DNA of 64,000 bases from Lacipirellula parvula (lineage in GTDB: Bacteria > Planctomycetota > Planctomycetia > Pirellulales > Lacipirellulaceae). The DNA is taken from NCBI RefSeq assembly GCF_009177095.1, contig NZ_AP021861.1, positions 4,632,501-4,696,500 of the forward strand, given 5' to 3'. Below the pieces are notes generated by a model that saw nothing but the letters and a program-made list of their open reading frames with translations, had not been told where the DNA came from and made no database searches. Position numbers and translations under genes: made by a program. This document shows, in pieces, positions 50,843 through 60,549 of the stretch (the stretch's first letter is position 1; each line of letters starts with the position of its first letter).

Positions 50843-52024
50843 ATGATTACAACAACGAACCTCCACGCACAGTCATGCCTTCGCATGGGCCGACAAGCTC
50901 TTCAAACGGCCGCTGCTTTAGTTACAGCGACCTTACTGAGCATTGGTTGTAGTACGACTGCGCCTGTCATCGAGCAGCCGACGCCGCAAGTCACGGTCGC
51001 CGAGACGGCGACGCGAGAAATCATCGATACCGACGAGTACACTGGCCGCACGGAAGCGTCGGAGATCGTCGAAATTCGCTCACGGATTTTTGGGTTCCTG
51101 AAGTCGATCGACTTCAAAGACGGCAACTACGTGAAGGAGGGGCAGACGCTCTTCACGATCGAGCCGGATGAGTATCAAGCGATTCACGAGCAATCGTTAG
51201 CCAAGATCGCCGTCAACAGCGCCAATCTCGAGCTCTCTCGCAGCAAGTTGGCGATGAAGGAAAAGCTGCGGCCCAACGGCGCCATTTCGCAAGAAGAGTA
51301 TGAGGAAGCCGTAGCCGCGGTGCACGAGGCGGAGGCGACCATCGCGGCGGCCAAGGCCGATGCGAATCGGACCGCCGTCGATTTGAAGTACACCGAGATC
51401 AAGGCGCCGATCAGCGGTCGCGTCGACCGGGCACTAGTCAGCAAAGGGAATCTCCTCACTGGCGGGCAGAGTTCCGGCACGTTGCTCACAACGATCGTCA
51501 ACGAACAGCCGATGTACGTCTATTTCGACGTCGACGAACGTTCGCTGCTGCGCTACATGCGGCAACGCGCGCCCGAAAAGGCGTCGACCGGCAATCTCAC
51601 CGAGCAGGGCGTGGCGTGCTTCGTGCAACTGGCCGACGAGAAGGATTTTCCGCATCGCGGGCTGATCGACTTTGCATCGGCCGCGGTGAACGCGAGCACC
51701 GGCACGGCGCGCCTGCGGGCGGTGTTTGAGAACGCCGACCACGCTCTCGCCAGCGGATTGTTCGTACGAATCCAGATTCCGGTAAGCAAGCCGTACGAAG
51801 CTCTGCTCATCCCTGAGCGGGCGCTCTCGACCGATCAGAACGTGAAGTTCGTCTACGTCGTCGGCGACGACGGCGTCGCCAATCGTCGGGTTTTGGAGCT
51901 TGGGCGGCGCGAGGGCGATCTGCGCGTAATTACTTCTGGGCTTTCGAAGAGCGACCGCGTGATTGTGAAGGGGATGCAGCGCGTGAAGCCTGGGCAGCGA
52001 GTCGAAGCCCAAGTGGAGCAATAA
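50843..52024 (+). CDS. RND efflux periplasmic adaptor protein
   Basis: This 393-residue protein starts at ATG 50843. It has a lipoprotein-type signal (LVTATLLSIGC, Cys about residue 36). The membrane-fusion-protein fold follows: EYTGRTEASEIVEIRSRIFGFLKSI, KEGQTLFTIEPDEYQ, a short helical hairpin (about 120-175), APISGRVDRALVSKGNLLTGG, and the beta-barrel and membrane-proximal domains ending VKPGQRVEAQVEQ. It links the inner-membrane RND pump encoded next (52129) to an outer-membrane channel. No TolC-like gene is visible. Substrate is unknown; relatives export drugs, dyes or lipids. It is probably co-transcribed with the pump, though a hairpin lies between. Confidence 0.92.
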   Translation: MITTTNLHAQSCLRMGRQALQTAAALVTATLLSIGCSTTAPVIEQPTPQVTVAETATREIIDTDEYTGRTEASEIVEIRSRIFGFLKSIDFKDGNYVKEGQTLFTIEPDEYQAIHEQSLAKIAVNSANLELSRSKLAMKEKLRPNGAISQEEYEEAVAAVHEAEATIAAAKADANRTAVDLKYTEIKAPISGRVDRALVSKGNLLTGGQSSGTLLTTIVNEQPMYVYFDVDERSLLRYMRQRAPEKASTGNLTEQGVACFVQLADEKDFPHRGLIDFASAAVNASTGTARLRAVFENADHALASGLFVRIQIPVSKPYEALLIPERALSTDQNVKFVYVVGDDGVANRRVLELGRREGDLRVITSGLSKSDRVIVKGMQRVKPGQRVEAQVEQ

Positions 52025-52034
52025 GTTGGAGCCT

Positions 52035-52067
52035 GGCTAGCCGCTGGCTTCATGCCAGCGGCTAGCC
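52035..52067. repeat. hairpin between adaptor and pump genes
   Basis: Perfect 14-bp inverted repeat (52035-52048 and 52054-52067, ggctagccgctggc) with loop ttcat lies in the 104-bp spacer of the efflux operon. It may be a REP-like element, processing site or attenuator; there is no T-run. Confidence 0.65.
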
Positions 52068-52128
52068 ATCGAACGAGTTTGTAAGTAGTTGACGAAGCCG
52101 ACGCCCCTTGTCTGTTCGATAAATCTTC

Positions 52129-55100
52129 ATGGCGAAATTCTTTATCAACCGTCCGATCTTCGCCGCGGTCATCTCGGTGATCATCACGCTCGCCGGAGCC
52201 ATCGCCGTAACGGGGCTGCCGGTGGCGCAGTATCCCGAGATCACGCCGCCGACGGTGCAGGTCAGTTGCTTCTACCCCGGCGCCAGTTCGCAGGTGGTCG
52301 CCGAGACGGTGGCCGCGCCGATCGAGCAGCAGGTGATCGGCGTCGAAAACATGCTCTACATGAGTTCGCAGTCGACGAACGACGGCGGCTACAACCTAAC
52401 GGCAACGTTCGCCGTCGGCACGAATCTCGACATGGCGCAGGTGCTGGTGCAGAACCGCGTGAACCTCGCGTTGCCGACGCTGCCGTCTGAGGTGAAGCAG
52501 ACAGGAGTAAGCGTCAAAAAGAAGTCGCCGAGCATTTTGCTCGTGGTGAATCTTATCTCGCCAAAGGGAACTTACGATCAGCTCTATTTGAGCAACTATG
52601 CGACGATCAACCTGCGCGACGAACTCGCACAGATCACCGGCGTCGGCGACGTCACCTTCCTCGGTCAGCTCGATTACAGCATGCGGGCGTGGCTTGATCC
52701 AGATAAAGTCGCCGCCCGCAATCTCTCGGCAAGCGACATCGTCGCGGCCCTCCGCGAGCAAAACGTCCAAGTCGCCGCCGGCGCCCTGGGCCGTCCGCCG
52801 ATTCCAACCGGGCAGGCGTTTCAGTACACGCTTTCGACGCTCGGGCGCCTAACGACGCCGGAAGAGTTCGGCGAGATCGTCGTGAAGACCGGCGGCAGCG
52901 GCGAGACGACGCGTCTGCGCGATCTGGTGACCGACGTTCGCACCGACGACGCGGGCGTGGAATTCGGCGGCATTCAGCTTGGCGCCAAGGTCGAAGACAC
53001 CTCTTGCCGACTCGACGGCCAGCCTTCGGTCGGCTTGGCGATCTTCCAACAGCCGGGCTCGAACGCCCTCGACACGGCCGACGCCATTCGCGCCCGGATG
53101 ACGGAGCTGAAGCGGAGCTTTCCGCCCGACGTCGACTATGCGATCGTTTACGACACGACGCCGTTCATCAACGAGTCGATCCACGAGGTTTTCAAGGCGC
53201 TCCGCGACGCCATCATTCTCGTCGCGGTGGTTGTGCTGGCATTCCTGCAGTCGTGGCGAGCGACGCTCATCCCGCTCATCGCCGTGCCAGTCGCGATCAT
53301 CGGCACGTTCGCCGTGATGATGGGGCTAGGGTTCAGCATCAACAACCTATCGCTCTTCGGGCTCGTGCTGGCGATTGGCATCGTCGTCGACGATGCGATC
53401 GTCGTCGTCGAGGCGGTCGAGCATCACATCGCCCACGGCCTCGCGCCAAAAGCGGCGGCAGAGAAAGCGATGGACGAGGTCACCGGACCGATCATCGCCA
53501 TTTCGCTCGTGCTGATGTGCGTCTTCATTCCCTGTGCGTTTATCTCCGGCATTACTGGCCAGTTTTTCCGACAGTTTGCCCTCACGATCGCGGTGTCAAC
53601 GTTTTTCTCGGCGGTGAACTCGCTGACGCTTAGCCCGGCTCTTTGTGCGTTGCTGCTCAAATCAAAAAGCGAAACGCCCGATTCGCTCACGCGCCTGCTG
53701 AACCTGGGCCTGGGGTGGTTCTTCAAACTCTTTAACCTAGGCTTCACGAAGGCATCGGACGTCTACGGCCGCGTCGTCGGCATGCTCCTTCGCGGCAGCG
53801 TCGTCGTGCTGGCCGTGTACGGCGGGCTGCTCTACTTCACCTACATCGGCTTCACCAGCGTGCCGACTGGGTTCATCCCGAACCAGGACAAAGGCTACCT
53901 GCTCGTCGATGTGCGGCTGCCCGATTCGGCGTCGCTCGAACGGACGATGGCCGTCATGAACCAAGTCGAGGCGATTGCCCGCGGCGTTACGTCATCGGCG
54001 GCGGACGCGTCGCCTGACGAAGCCGCGCCAAACCAAGTCTCTCTGGTTAACCACGAAGCCTCAGACGAATCGCACGCCCAGGCCAGCGGCGGTATCCCCG
54101 GCATCGCCCACACCATCGCCATCTCTGGCCAGTCGATCGTCCAGAACGCCATCGGCTCGAACTACGGCACCGTCTACGTTATCCTCGACGACTTCCACCA
54201 TCGCCATGGCGCCGAGCTCAACGCCGACGCCGTCGCCGCGAAGCTCCGCGCCGCCTGTTACCGAGAGATTCAAGAAGCGAACGTCGCCGTCTTCGGCGCC
54301 CCGCCGGTCGACGGCCTCGGCAGCGCGGGCGGATTCAAGTTGATGGTCCGCGATCTGAGCGCGCTCGGTTTTGAACCGCTCCAAGAAGCGGCCGACGGGC
54401 TCGCCGCCGCCGGCAACCAACAACCAGGACTCGTCGGCCTATTCAGCGCCTTTCGCGCCCGCACGCCGCAGATGTTCGTCGACGTCGACCGCGTCCGCTG
54501 CAAAGCGATGGGCGTCCAACTCAACGAGGTCTTCCTCACGCTGCAACTCTACCTGGGCGGCTACTACACGAACGACTTCAATCAGTTCGGCCGCACTTGG
54601 CAAGTGAACCTGCAAGGCGATCCGAAGTTTCGCCTCAGCCCCGAGCAGGTCCGTCAACTAAAAGTGCGCAACCTGAACGGCGAAATGGTTCCGATCGGCA
54701 GCGTCGCCAGTATCCAGGAGATCGCCGGCCCTGCGCTCGTCGTTCGCTACAACGGCAAGACCGCCGCCGCGATCAACGGCGGCTCGCTTCCCGGCGTTAG
54801 TTCCGGCACGGTCATCAGCACGATGAACCAGCTTGGCGTTCAAGAACTGCCGCAGGGCATGGACTTCCAATGGACCGAACTAACGCTCCTGCAGATCCTC
54901 GCCGGCAATACGGCCATGATCGTGTTCGCGTTGGCGGTGGTGCTGGTGTTCCTCGTCCTAGCGGCGCAGTATGAAAGCCTGACGCTCCCCTTCGCGGTGA
55001 TCCTCGTCGTGCCAATGTGTTTGCTGTGCTCGGTGATCGGCGTCGCTCTCGCGGGGATGGACATGAATATCTTCGTGCAGATTGGCCTGGTCGTCCTGGT

Positions 55101-55419
55101 GGGCCTCGCCAGCAAGAACGCGATCCTCATCGTCGAGTTCGCCAAAGAGAAATCGGCCCAGGGCGCCTCGCCGCGCGACGCGACGATTGAAGCCTGCCGT
55201 CTCCGCCTGCGGCCGATCATCATGACCTCGCTTGCGTTCATTCTTGGCGTCGTGCCGCTCGCCATCGCCGTCGGGGCCGGCGCGGAAATGCGCCGCGCAC
55301 TTGGCCTCGCCGTCTTCTCCGGCATGCTCGGCGTCACGCTCTTTGGCATCTTCCTGACGCCGGTCTTCTACTATGTCTTAGCCCGCCGAGCGCGGCGGCC
55401 GATGATAGCGACCAACTGA
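52129..55419 (+). CDS. RND family efflux pump, HAE1 (AcrB-like) inner-membrane subunit
   Basis: This 1096-residue protein starts at ATG 52129. It opens with MAKFFINRPIFAAVISVIITL, the signature of hydrophobe/amphiphile efflux pumps, and PVAQYPEITPPTVQVSCFYPGAS. It has the typical double repeat of six membrane spans and a large periplasmic domain. The central relay residues lie in span 4 (LVLAIGIVVDDAIVVVEAVEHH, with the Asp-Asp pair), and the second half has LVVLVGLASKNAILIVEFAKE. An insertion of about 50 residues (about 620-670) is a bit longer than usual. It pumps substrates using the proton gradient, with the adaptor encoded upstream. Confidence 0.95.
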   Translation: MAKFFINRPIFAAVISVIITLAGAIAVTGLPVAQYPEITPPTVQVSCFYPGASSQVVAETVAAPIEQQVIGVENMLYMSSQSTNDGGYNLTATFAVGTNLDMAQVLVQNRVNLALPTLPSEVKQTGVSVKKKSPSILLVVNLISPKGTYDQLYLSNYATINLRDELAQITGVGDVTFLGQLDYSMRAWLDPDKVAARNLSASDIVAALREQNVQVAAGALGRPPIPTGQAFQYTLSTLGRLTTPEEFGEIVVKTGGSGETTRLRDLVTDVRTDDAGVEFGGIQLGAKVEDTSCRLDGQPSVGLAIFQQPGSNALDTADAIRARMTELKRSFPPDVDYAIVYDTTPFINESIHEVFKALRDAIILVAVVVLAFLQSWRATLIPLIAVPVAIIGTFAVMMGLGFSINNLSLFGLVLAIGIVVDDAIVVVEAVEHHIAHGLAPKAAAEKAMDEVTGPIIAISLVLMCVFIPCAFISGITGQFFRQFALTIAVSTFFSAVNSLTLSPALCALLLKSKSETPDSLTRLLNLGLGWFFKLFNLGFTKASDVYGRVVGMLLRGSVVVLAVYGGLLYFTYIGFTSVPTGFIPNQDKGYLLVDVRLPDSASLERTMAVMNQVEAIARGVTSSAADASPDEAAPNQVSLVNHEASDESHAQASGGIPGIAHTIAISGQSIVQNAIGSNYGTVYVILDDFHHRHGAELNADAVAAKLRAACYREIQEANVAVFGAPPVDGLGSAGGFKLMVRDLSALGFEPLQEAADGLAAAGNQQPGLVGLFSAFRARTPQMFVDVDRVRCKAMGVQLNEVFLTLQLYLGGYYTNDFNQFGRTWQVNLQGDPKFRLSPEQVRQLKVRNLNGEMVPIGSVASIQEIAGPALVVRYNGKTAAAINGGSLPGVSSGTVISTMNQLGVQELPQGMDFQWTELTLLQILAGNTAMIVFALAVVLVFLVLAAQYESLTLPFAVILVVPMCLLCSVIGVALAGMDMNIFVQIGLVVLVGLASKNAILIVEFAKEKSAQGASPRDATIEACRLRLRPIIMTSLAFILGVVPLAIAVGAGAEMRRALGLAVFSGMLGVTLFGIFLTPVFYYVLARRARRPMIATN

Positions 55420-55660
55420 TCCGACTGAGCGGAGGTCTGTGCTCATTGCAACTGGCAACGCCGCCTTGTTCCGCAAACCGCCCACAAACCTTGGCCTTGT
55501 ACGTCTAACTCGACTTGGCTCCAGTGCCGACGCTGTTGAGCGCTTTGATGAATTAAGCAGCGATTTGCGATGTCGCCATCGCGTGGCGCGCTAACGCAGG
55601 CCGGCCAACCGAGGGCGAGTCACCGTACTCCATGCTTTCTGTGGGCATCGGCGCCCGGGG

Positions 55661-55698
55661 GCGGGCCCTCCCCGCTCGCTTGCGAGGGGAGGGCCCGC
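55661..55698. repeat. GC-rich inverted repeat
   Basis: Arms gcgggccctcccc (55661-55673) and ggggagggcccgc (55686-55698) are separated by gctcgcttgcga. They lie in the 310-bp region between the convergent pump and ATPase genes. Termination is possible, but it resembles the dispersed repeats seen elsewhere in the window. Confidence 0.6.
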
Positions 55699-55730
55699 AA
55701 TGGTGGAAAGGTGCAAGTTGACGCAAAGAC

Positions 55731-58700
55731 TTAGGTCGAACGATTCCATCCACTTAGGATCTTGCATTGCGTGTCTTCGGCAGCGGATGCGGCTACGTCG
55801 CTGGCTAGCTTCGCCACATGGCTGTGGTGGGTGAAGAGCAACACCTGAGTCCTTTTTGAAAGCTCCAGCAATGCTTCAACCGCTGCGCTGGCGCGCTTGT
55901 CGTCAAAGGTCAGCAGGACGTCGTCGACGACGAAAGGGATTGGCTCGTGCCGCTCAAACCAGTGTTCTAGCGTCCCCAATCGCAGCGCCAGATAGAGTTG
56001 ATCGCGCGTCCCTTCGCTCATCGCTTCTACAGCGAGCGCCATGCCATTCTCACGCACGCCGATCAACACCTCCTGGCCGGCGTCGTCGTAGTCTGAACGG
56101 AGAGCTTTGAACGCACCGCACGTCAGCTTTGCAAAGTACGTTGAAGCTACTGCGAGGACAGGCCCTTGAGACTTCTCTCGGTACCTTTCCACGGCGAGAC
56201 GAAGCAGGCGACCGGCAACAGAGGCGATGGCGTACTCTCGCACATCGTCCTCCAGTTGTCGTAACAGGAACTGCCGTTCGTCGGCCTTCTCCGCAGCCGC
56301 CGCGGCGCCGGCAAACTGCTGAAGTTTTCCAGTAAAGTTCACGATCGACTTGATCGCTTCGTCGCGTTGCTCGCGTAGCGAAGCGATCTCCGTCTCCAGG
56401 TCGTCAATCGCCGACTCCAACCGATCGGCGTCCTCGGACTCCGCATCGGCGTTAAACTCGTCGAGCGTCTTGCCGGCGCAGAATGGGAGCAGTTGGCTTT
56501 CAATATCCTGTAAACTCGCTTGTAAGCGGGCTTTCGCGGCGGCGTTCGCGATGGCGGCGGGCAAGTCCGCGAGCGATTCGCACGCCGCCTCTTGGAGTAG
56601 CGTCTGAAGCACCGCTCGCGAAGCCCTCAAGTCGCTTTCCGCCTCGCTCAGCTTCCGCCGCTCGGCAAGCAACTGCTCCTCCAACGACTTGCTTTGCTGC
56701 AGCGACTCTTTTGCCGAGGCCAGGCGAGCGTTGAGGGTCGCCGCAACGTGCTCGACAGGGGCCGCTGACAGGTCTGGGGCAATCGCCGCGCAGAGTTCTT
56801 CGGCAGCTTGAGCGAACTCTTTGGCGGTTTTGTCAATTCCGAATATCCGCGACTTATAACCGTGGGTGCTGTCTAAATTGCGGAACAGCTCATCAAGATT
56901 TGCGAGGACCGCTTCTGCCTGCTCAGGAACCGCCTCGGCATCGAGTTGCAGAGGGACAAGAGCGACGCTCCATTCATTTTTCCATGCGATCAGTTCGGCT
57001 TGAGCGGCTTCGGCGTCGCGGATGGCGTCGGCAACTTCCGCTTCAAGTCGCGTTTTTTCCGCTTCGCGACGGCAACGTTCTTGGTGCAAGAACTCGACCT
57101 CGTCGACGCGGGCTCGCGCGAGCGCCTGGAGCGAATCAAACGGAGTTCCCTGCGGCGGTTGAATGTCGCAGGCAAGCAGTTCGGCTGAGAGGCTCGAGTG
57201 CATGGCGTCGATGGACTTCTCGTCCGCTGCCAGCAAGGCAGCTGCAGCGGCCGACTCATCCGCGAGAGTCAATAGTTGGGTATGATTGCGAAGCCAAACC
57301 CGCATCTCGCTCGGCGTCATCGGGATGATGTTCGCTCCGCGCCAACTTTGGTTCCACTCCGCTTGCCAGCGAGCTTGCCGTGCATCGGCCTCCATGATCT
57401 CGTGGTCGAGCGTTTCGGCCTCTCCCTCCAGAGCGTGGAGTTGCGCCAGCAAGGCGGATTTCTTCGCGACTCGCGCCGACTCGCGACGCAGGCGGTCAAC
57501 GAGGGCGTCGGAGTGGCGAACGCTCGGTTCCAGCGCTGACGCGACGTCGTCGCCCTCGGCGACGTCGTTGACGAAGGCGGCGCTCGCAGTCGGATCGATT
57601 TCCTGCCCGTTCAGCGCCTGCACCGCCATGCGAATGCCGCGATCACGAACGGCTCGCGCCGCTTGCAAGTCTTCTTCTGTTGGCACAGATTCGGCCAGCT
57701 CAAGGGCCTCTAACTCTTGGCGCACGCCTTGTGAATTGGTTTGGCAGGAAGCTCTCTGCTTCTGCAACTGATTGAAGGTTCCTTGAATCTCTCTCAGCGA
57801 TTCGTCGAAAACGTCGGTCGTCTCGATGCTGGGAACCTTGAGCAAGCGAATTTGATCGAGCGAGCCATCGCACAGAGGGAGTCGGGCTGCTGCATCGTTC
57901 GCAGCGCCTTGCAACTGCGCGACTCCCCGACGTCGCTCGTCCAAGCGACGGTAGGTTTCCATGAACGCCACTGCCGCTGTCAGCGACTCTTTCAAGGCAG
58001 GCGTCGAAGACAACGACGGCATGCCCGCATACGCGATGGTGCACGCTTCTAGCCGACGCCTTAAGCTTTCGACCGCTTGTTGTTGAGAAGAGCAACGTTG
58101 CGAGACCTCGCCATGCTTGTGCGCCAGCGCACGCACGCGGGCTTTCTGATCATCGGGCAGCCTACGCTGGGCGGCGTCGTCGAGTTTCAGATCCCACCCC
58201 AGCTTCTCGATGGAGCGTTTCGCATTGTCGCGAGCCGTGCGCCTCTGCCCCTCGAGCACGGCTCGGTCGGCAATGGCTTTCTCGTGGCTTCCCAGCCGTC
58301 GGTACAGGCTATCGATCTCAATGGCCTTATCGAGCAGGCCGACTGGCACATGAACGGCGTCCCGCCTCGCTTGCAAAAGCTCAATTTCTTCCTTTGTTTG
58401 CTTCTCAGCGCCAACAGCGAGAATTTCTTGTTCGCGTGCGCCTTGATAACGCTCTGCCACATCAGCAGACAGGGACACCACATGGGCGAGCGCCGCTAAC
58501 TCGCTCTTCTTCTGTTTCCAAGAAGCAAGTAAACCGATCGCCGAGTAAATCCTGCCGAGCCGAGCCTTCTTAGCCTCAGATTCGTCAAGCCTCGACTTCA
58601 GCGAGCGTTCTAACTCGGTGGCTTGCTGGAGATCTGCGTCGAATTGCGCCCACTCTTCCGGGGAGCGTTGCAACTCGCGAATCTCGTCGTTGAGTCGCTT

Positions 58701-59258
58701 AACTTGGGAGAGAGACGCATTGATGCGGGGATTTTTTCCCGCCGGCTTGTAGAGCGAATTCGCGGCCTCTTCCAAAGCCAGTTGCTTGTCGCGCAGATGG
58801 GCGACGCCGCCAGCGGCAAACAACAGTTCGCCGATCTGGCCTTGCCCGCGCACCACATCCTGGCCGCCTTCTCTGAGGCGCGCATGGTCGATACCGAAAA
58901 CCGTTAAGAAAAAATCCTCACTCACGCCGCCGAGCATTGACTGCAACAAGGTTTCGTCGACGGGCTTGTCATCGGCGCTGTCCCGGAGCGTCGTCGTGCG
59001 GCCTTTCCGTCGAACGCATTCAAGCCGGTTTCCTTGGGAATCGACTAAGACTCCTCCGACGCGCAATTGTTGATAACTGTGAATAAAATTGTCGGTCGTT
59101 TTGTGATCGAACCCGAACAAGAGAGAACGAACGGCGCGCAAGGCGGAGCTTTTTCCCGCCTCGTTCGGCCCGTAGAGCACGTTCATCCCTGGATGCAGCG
59201 CGATCTTGCATTCCGTGAATGGACCGCACGCGATGAGTTGAAGCTGTTCCAGTCGCAT
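55731..59258 (-). CDS. SMC/SbcC-type ATPase (YhaN-like)
   Basis: This 1175-residue protein starts at ATG 59258, 5 bp after the stop of the nuclease gene; a longer frame to 59321 has no good start. Residues 1-45 carry Walker A (VLYGPNEAGKSSALRAV, Lys36) with RLEQLQLIACGPF before it. Two very long coiled coils span about 190-1010. The C-terminal ATPase half follows, with MSEGTRDQLYLALRLGTLE (signature) and IPFVVDDVLLTFDDKR (Walker B). It belongs to the AAA-27/YhaN family, relatives of SbcC/Rad50. It probably forms a complex with the YhaO-like nuclease that precedes it and processes DNA ends or hairpins. Confidence 0.92.
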   Translation of the reverse strand: MRLEQLQLIACGPFTECKIALHPGMNVLYGPNEAGKSSALRAVRSLLFGFDHKTTDNFIHSYQQLRVGGVLVDSQGNRLECVRRKGRTTTLRDSADDKPVDETLLQSMLGGVSEDFFLTVFGIDHARLREGGQDVVRGQGQIGELLFAAGGVAHLRDKQLALEEAANSLYKPAGKNPRINASLSQVKRLNDEIRELQRSPEEWAQFDADLQQATELERSLKSRLDESEAKKARLGRIYSAIGLLASWKQKKSELAALAHVVSLSADVAERYQGAREQEILAVGAEKQTKEEIELLQARRDAVHVPVGLLDKAIEIDSLYRRLGSHEKAIADRAVLEGQRRTARDNAKRSIEKLGWDLKLDDAAQRRLPDDQKARVRALAHKHGEVSQRCSSQQQAVESLRRRLEACTIAYAGMPSLSSTPALKESLTAAVAFMETYRRLDERRRGVAQLQGAANDAAARLPLCDGSLDQIRLLKVPSIETTDVFDESLREIQGTFNQLQKQRASCQTNSQGVRQELEALELAESVPTEEDLQAARAVRDRGIRMAVQALNGQEIDPTASAAFVNDVAEGDDVASALEPSVRHSDALVDRLRRESARVAKKSALLAQLHALEGEAETLDHEIMEADARQARWQAEWNQSWRGANIIPMTPSEMRVWLRNHTQLLTLADESAAAAALLAADEKSIDAMHSSLSAELLACDIQPPQGTPFDSLQALARARVDEVEFLHQERCRREAEKTRLEAEVADAIRDAEAAQAELIAWKNEWSVALVPLQLDAEAVPEQAEAVLANLDELFRNLDSTHGYKSRIFGIDKTAKEFAQAAEELCAAIAPDLSAAPVEHVAATLNARLASAKESLQQSKSLEEQLLAERRKLSEAESDLRASRAVLQTLLQEAACESLADLPAAIANAAAKARLQASLQDIESQLLPFCAGKTLDEFNADAESEDADRLESAIDDLETEIASLREQRDEAIKSIVNFTGKLQQFAGAAAAAEKADERQFLLRQLEDDVREYAIASVAGRLLRLAVERYREKSQGPVLAVASTYFAKLTCGAFKALRSDYDDAGQEVLIGVRENGMALAVEAMSEGTRDQLYLALRLGTLEHWFERHEPIPFVVDDVLLTFDDKRASAAVEALLELSKRTQVLLFTHHSHVAKLASDVAASAAEDTQCKILSGWNRST

Positions 59259-59263
59259 GCAAT

Positions 59264-60505
59264 TTAACCCTTCAACTCGGCAAGCAGCTTGGCTTCCGCA
59301 TCCGCCAGGATTTCGCGCCACCAGTGGGGATCGGCGGCGAGAATCGTTTCTTTGATATCCACTGGAAGCTTGCGTTCAAGCTCAGCCAAGTCGATGCCGA
59401 GTTCGCTGGCCGCGTTCTCCGACGCCGTCAACCGCGCAACGATGGCAGCCACCTCGGCGAGAGGAGAATCGTCGCCCTCGGCTAAGCTTTGTTGCACGGG
59501 CATCGAGACTTCGTGCTTCACCTTTTCGACCCACAGCTTCTCTGCGTCAACGTCGATGGCCGTCGCACGAACGTCGGCGTTCCACTGGCGAGAATTGGCC
59601 GCAATATCCGCGGCGAGCGGCGTTGTGCCGGTCAACACGATGCGGACCGCCGTCAAACGATTCTCGGAAGCTTCCACGACGCGACGCAAGGCGTCGTCGA
59701 CGCGTTCTAAAACCTCGCTTTTCGCTTCCGCTCCATCCAGCGGCACCGTCGCCGTCGTCCACCGCAGGACATCTAATGGCACGAACTCCACGGTCGCCTT
59801 GTTCTGATCGTCCACCAAGACGCGGAGGCAGCCCTTCGGGCCAGATTCTCTGATGTGCCGGCCTTGGATGTTGCCGGGAAACGCAATCGTCGGCCTTCCT
59901 GGCAGCACTTCGCGTTGGTGCACATGTCCGAGCGCCCAGTAGTCGTAGCCGCTCTCCCGCAAGCAAGCTTCCGAGCAGGGCGCGTAGCTCCCGTGCCCTT
60001 CGCGGCCGCTCATGCTGGTGTGCAGAACTCCGATGTTGAACCATCCGGGGACGGCGGCGGGATAGCTCCTCGCCAAATCAACGGCCGTGCATTGGCTGGC
60101 AAAACTTTGGCCGTGAATAGCAACGTTCAGCTTCTCGATACGCTGCGTGGAGGGAGCGCTCGTCGAAAAGATGTGAACATTGGCAGGAAGCCGAAGGCTG
60201 CGAGTAATCTTGCTCGCCGCGTCGTGATTCCCTAGCACGCCGAACACATGGATGTCGGCTTTTCGCAGTCGGCTCATCTGCTCGACGAAGAATAGTCCCG
60301 TGTCGAAGTCTTTCCAGTCTCCGTCGTATAAATCGCCTGCCAGAACGACGAAAGCGACTCGCTCGCGGATCGCATACTCAACCAGATTCTCAAACGCTCT
60401 TCGACTAGCGATGCGGATCTCTTCAACGGGCGCGCCTTCATAACGATCAAGCCCTCTCAGGGGGCTATCGAGGTGGATGTCGGCGGCGTGAAGGAAAGTG
60501 AGCAT
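59264..60505 (-). CDS. SbcD/YhaO-like metallophosphoesterase nuclease
   Basis: This 413-residue protein starts at ATG 60505. The calcineurin-like metal site is complete: FLHAADIHLDSPLRGL (DxH), VVLAGDLYDGDWKDFD (GDxxD), FGVLGNHDAASK (GNHD), IGVLHTSMSG, and WALGHVHQREVLPG (GHVH). The C-terminal part is a capping region typical of YhaO rather than of SbcD. It is probably an Mn-dependent 3'-5' exo/endonuclease. Five bases separate its stop from the ATPase gene start, so the two are coupled. It is a housekeeping-type DNA-repair pair. Confidence 0.93.
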   Translation of the reverse strand: MLTFLHAADIHLDSPLRGLDRYEGAPVEEIRIASRRAFENLVEYAIRERVAFVVLAGDLYDGDWKDFDTGLFFVEQMSRLRKADIHVFGVLGNHDAASKITRSLRLPANVHIFSTSAPSTQRIEKLNVAIHGQSFASQCTAVDLARSYPAAVPGWFNIGVLHTSMSGREGHGSYAPCSEACLRESGYDYWALGHVHQREVLPGRPTIAFPGNIQGRHIRESGPKGCLRVLVDDQNKATVEFVPLDVLRWTTATVPLDGAEAKSEVLERVDDALRRVVEASENRLTAVRIVLTGTTPLAADIAANSRQWNADVRATAIDVDAEKLWVEKVKHEVSMPVQQSLAEGDDSPLAEVAAIVARLTASENAASELGIDLAELERKLPVDIKETILAADPHWWREILADAEAKLLAELKG

Positions 60506-60549
60506 AACACAGGGCGGGTATCGTGGTTTTTCCGGGGAAAATATTCAAG

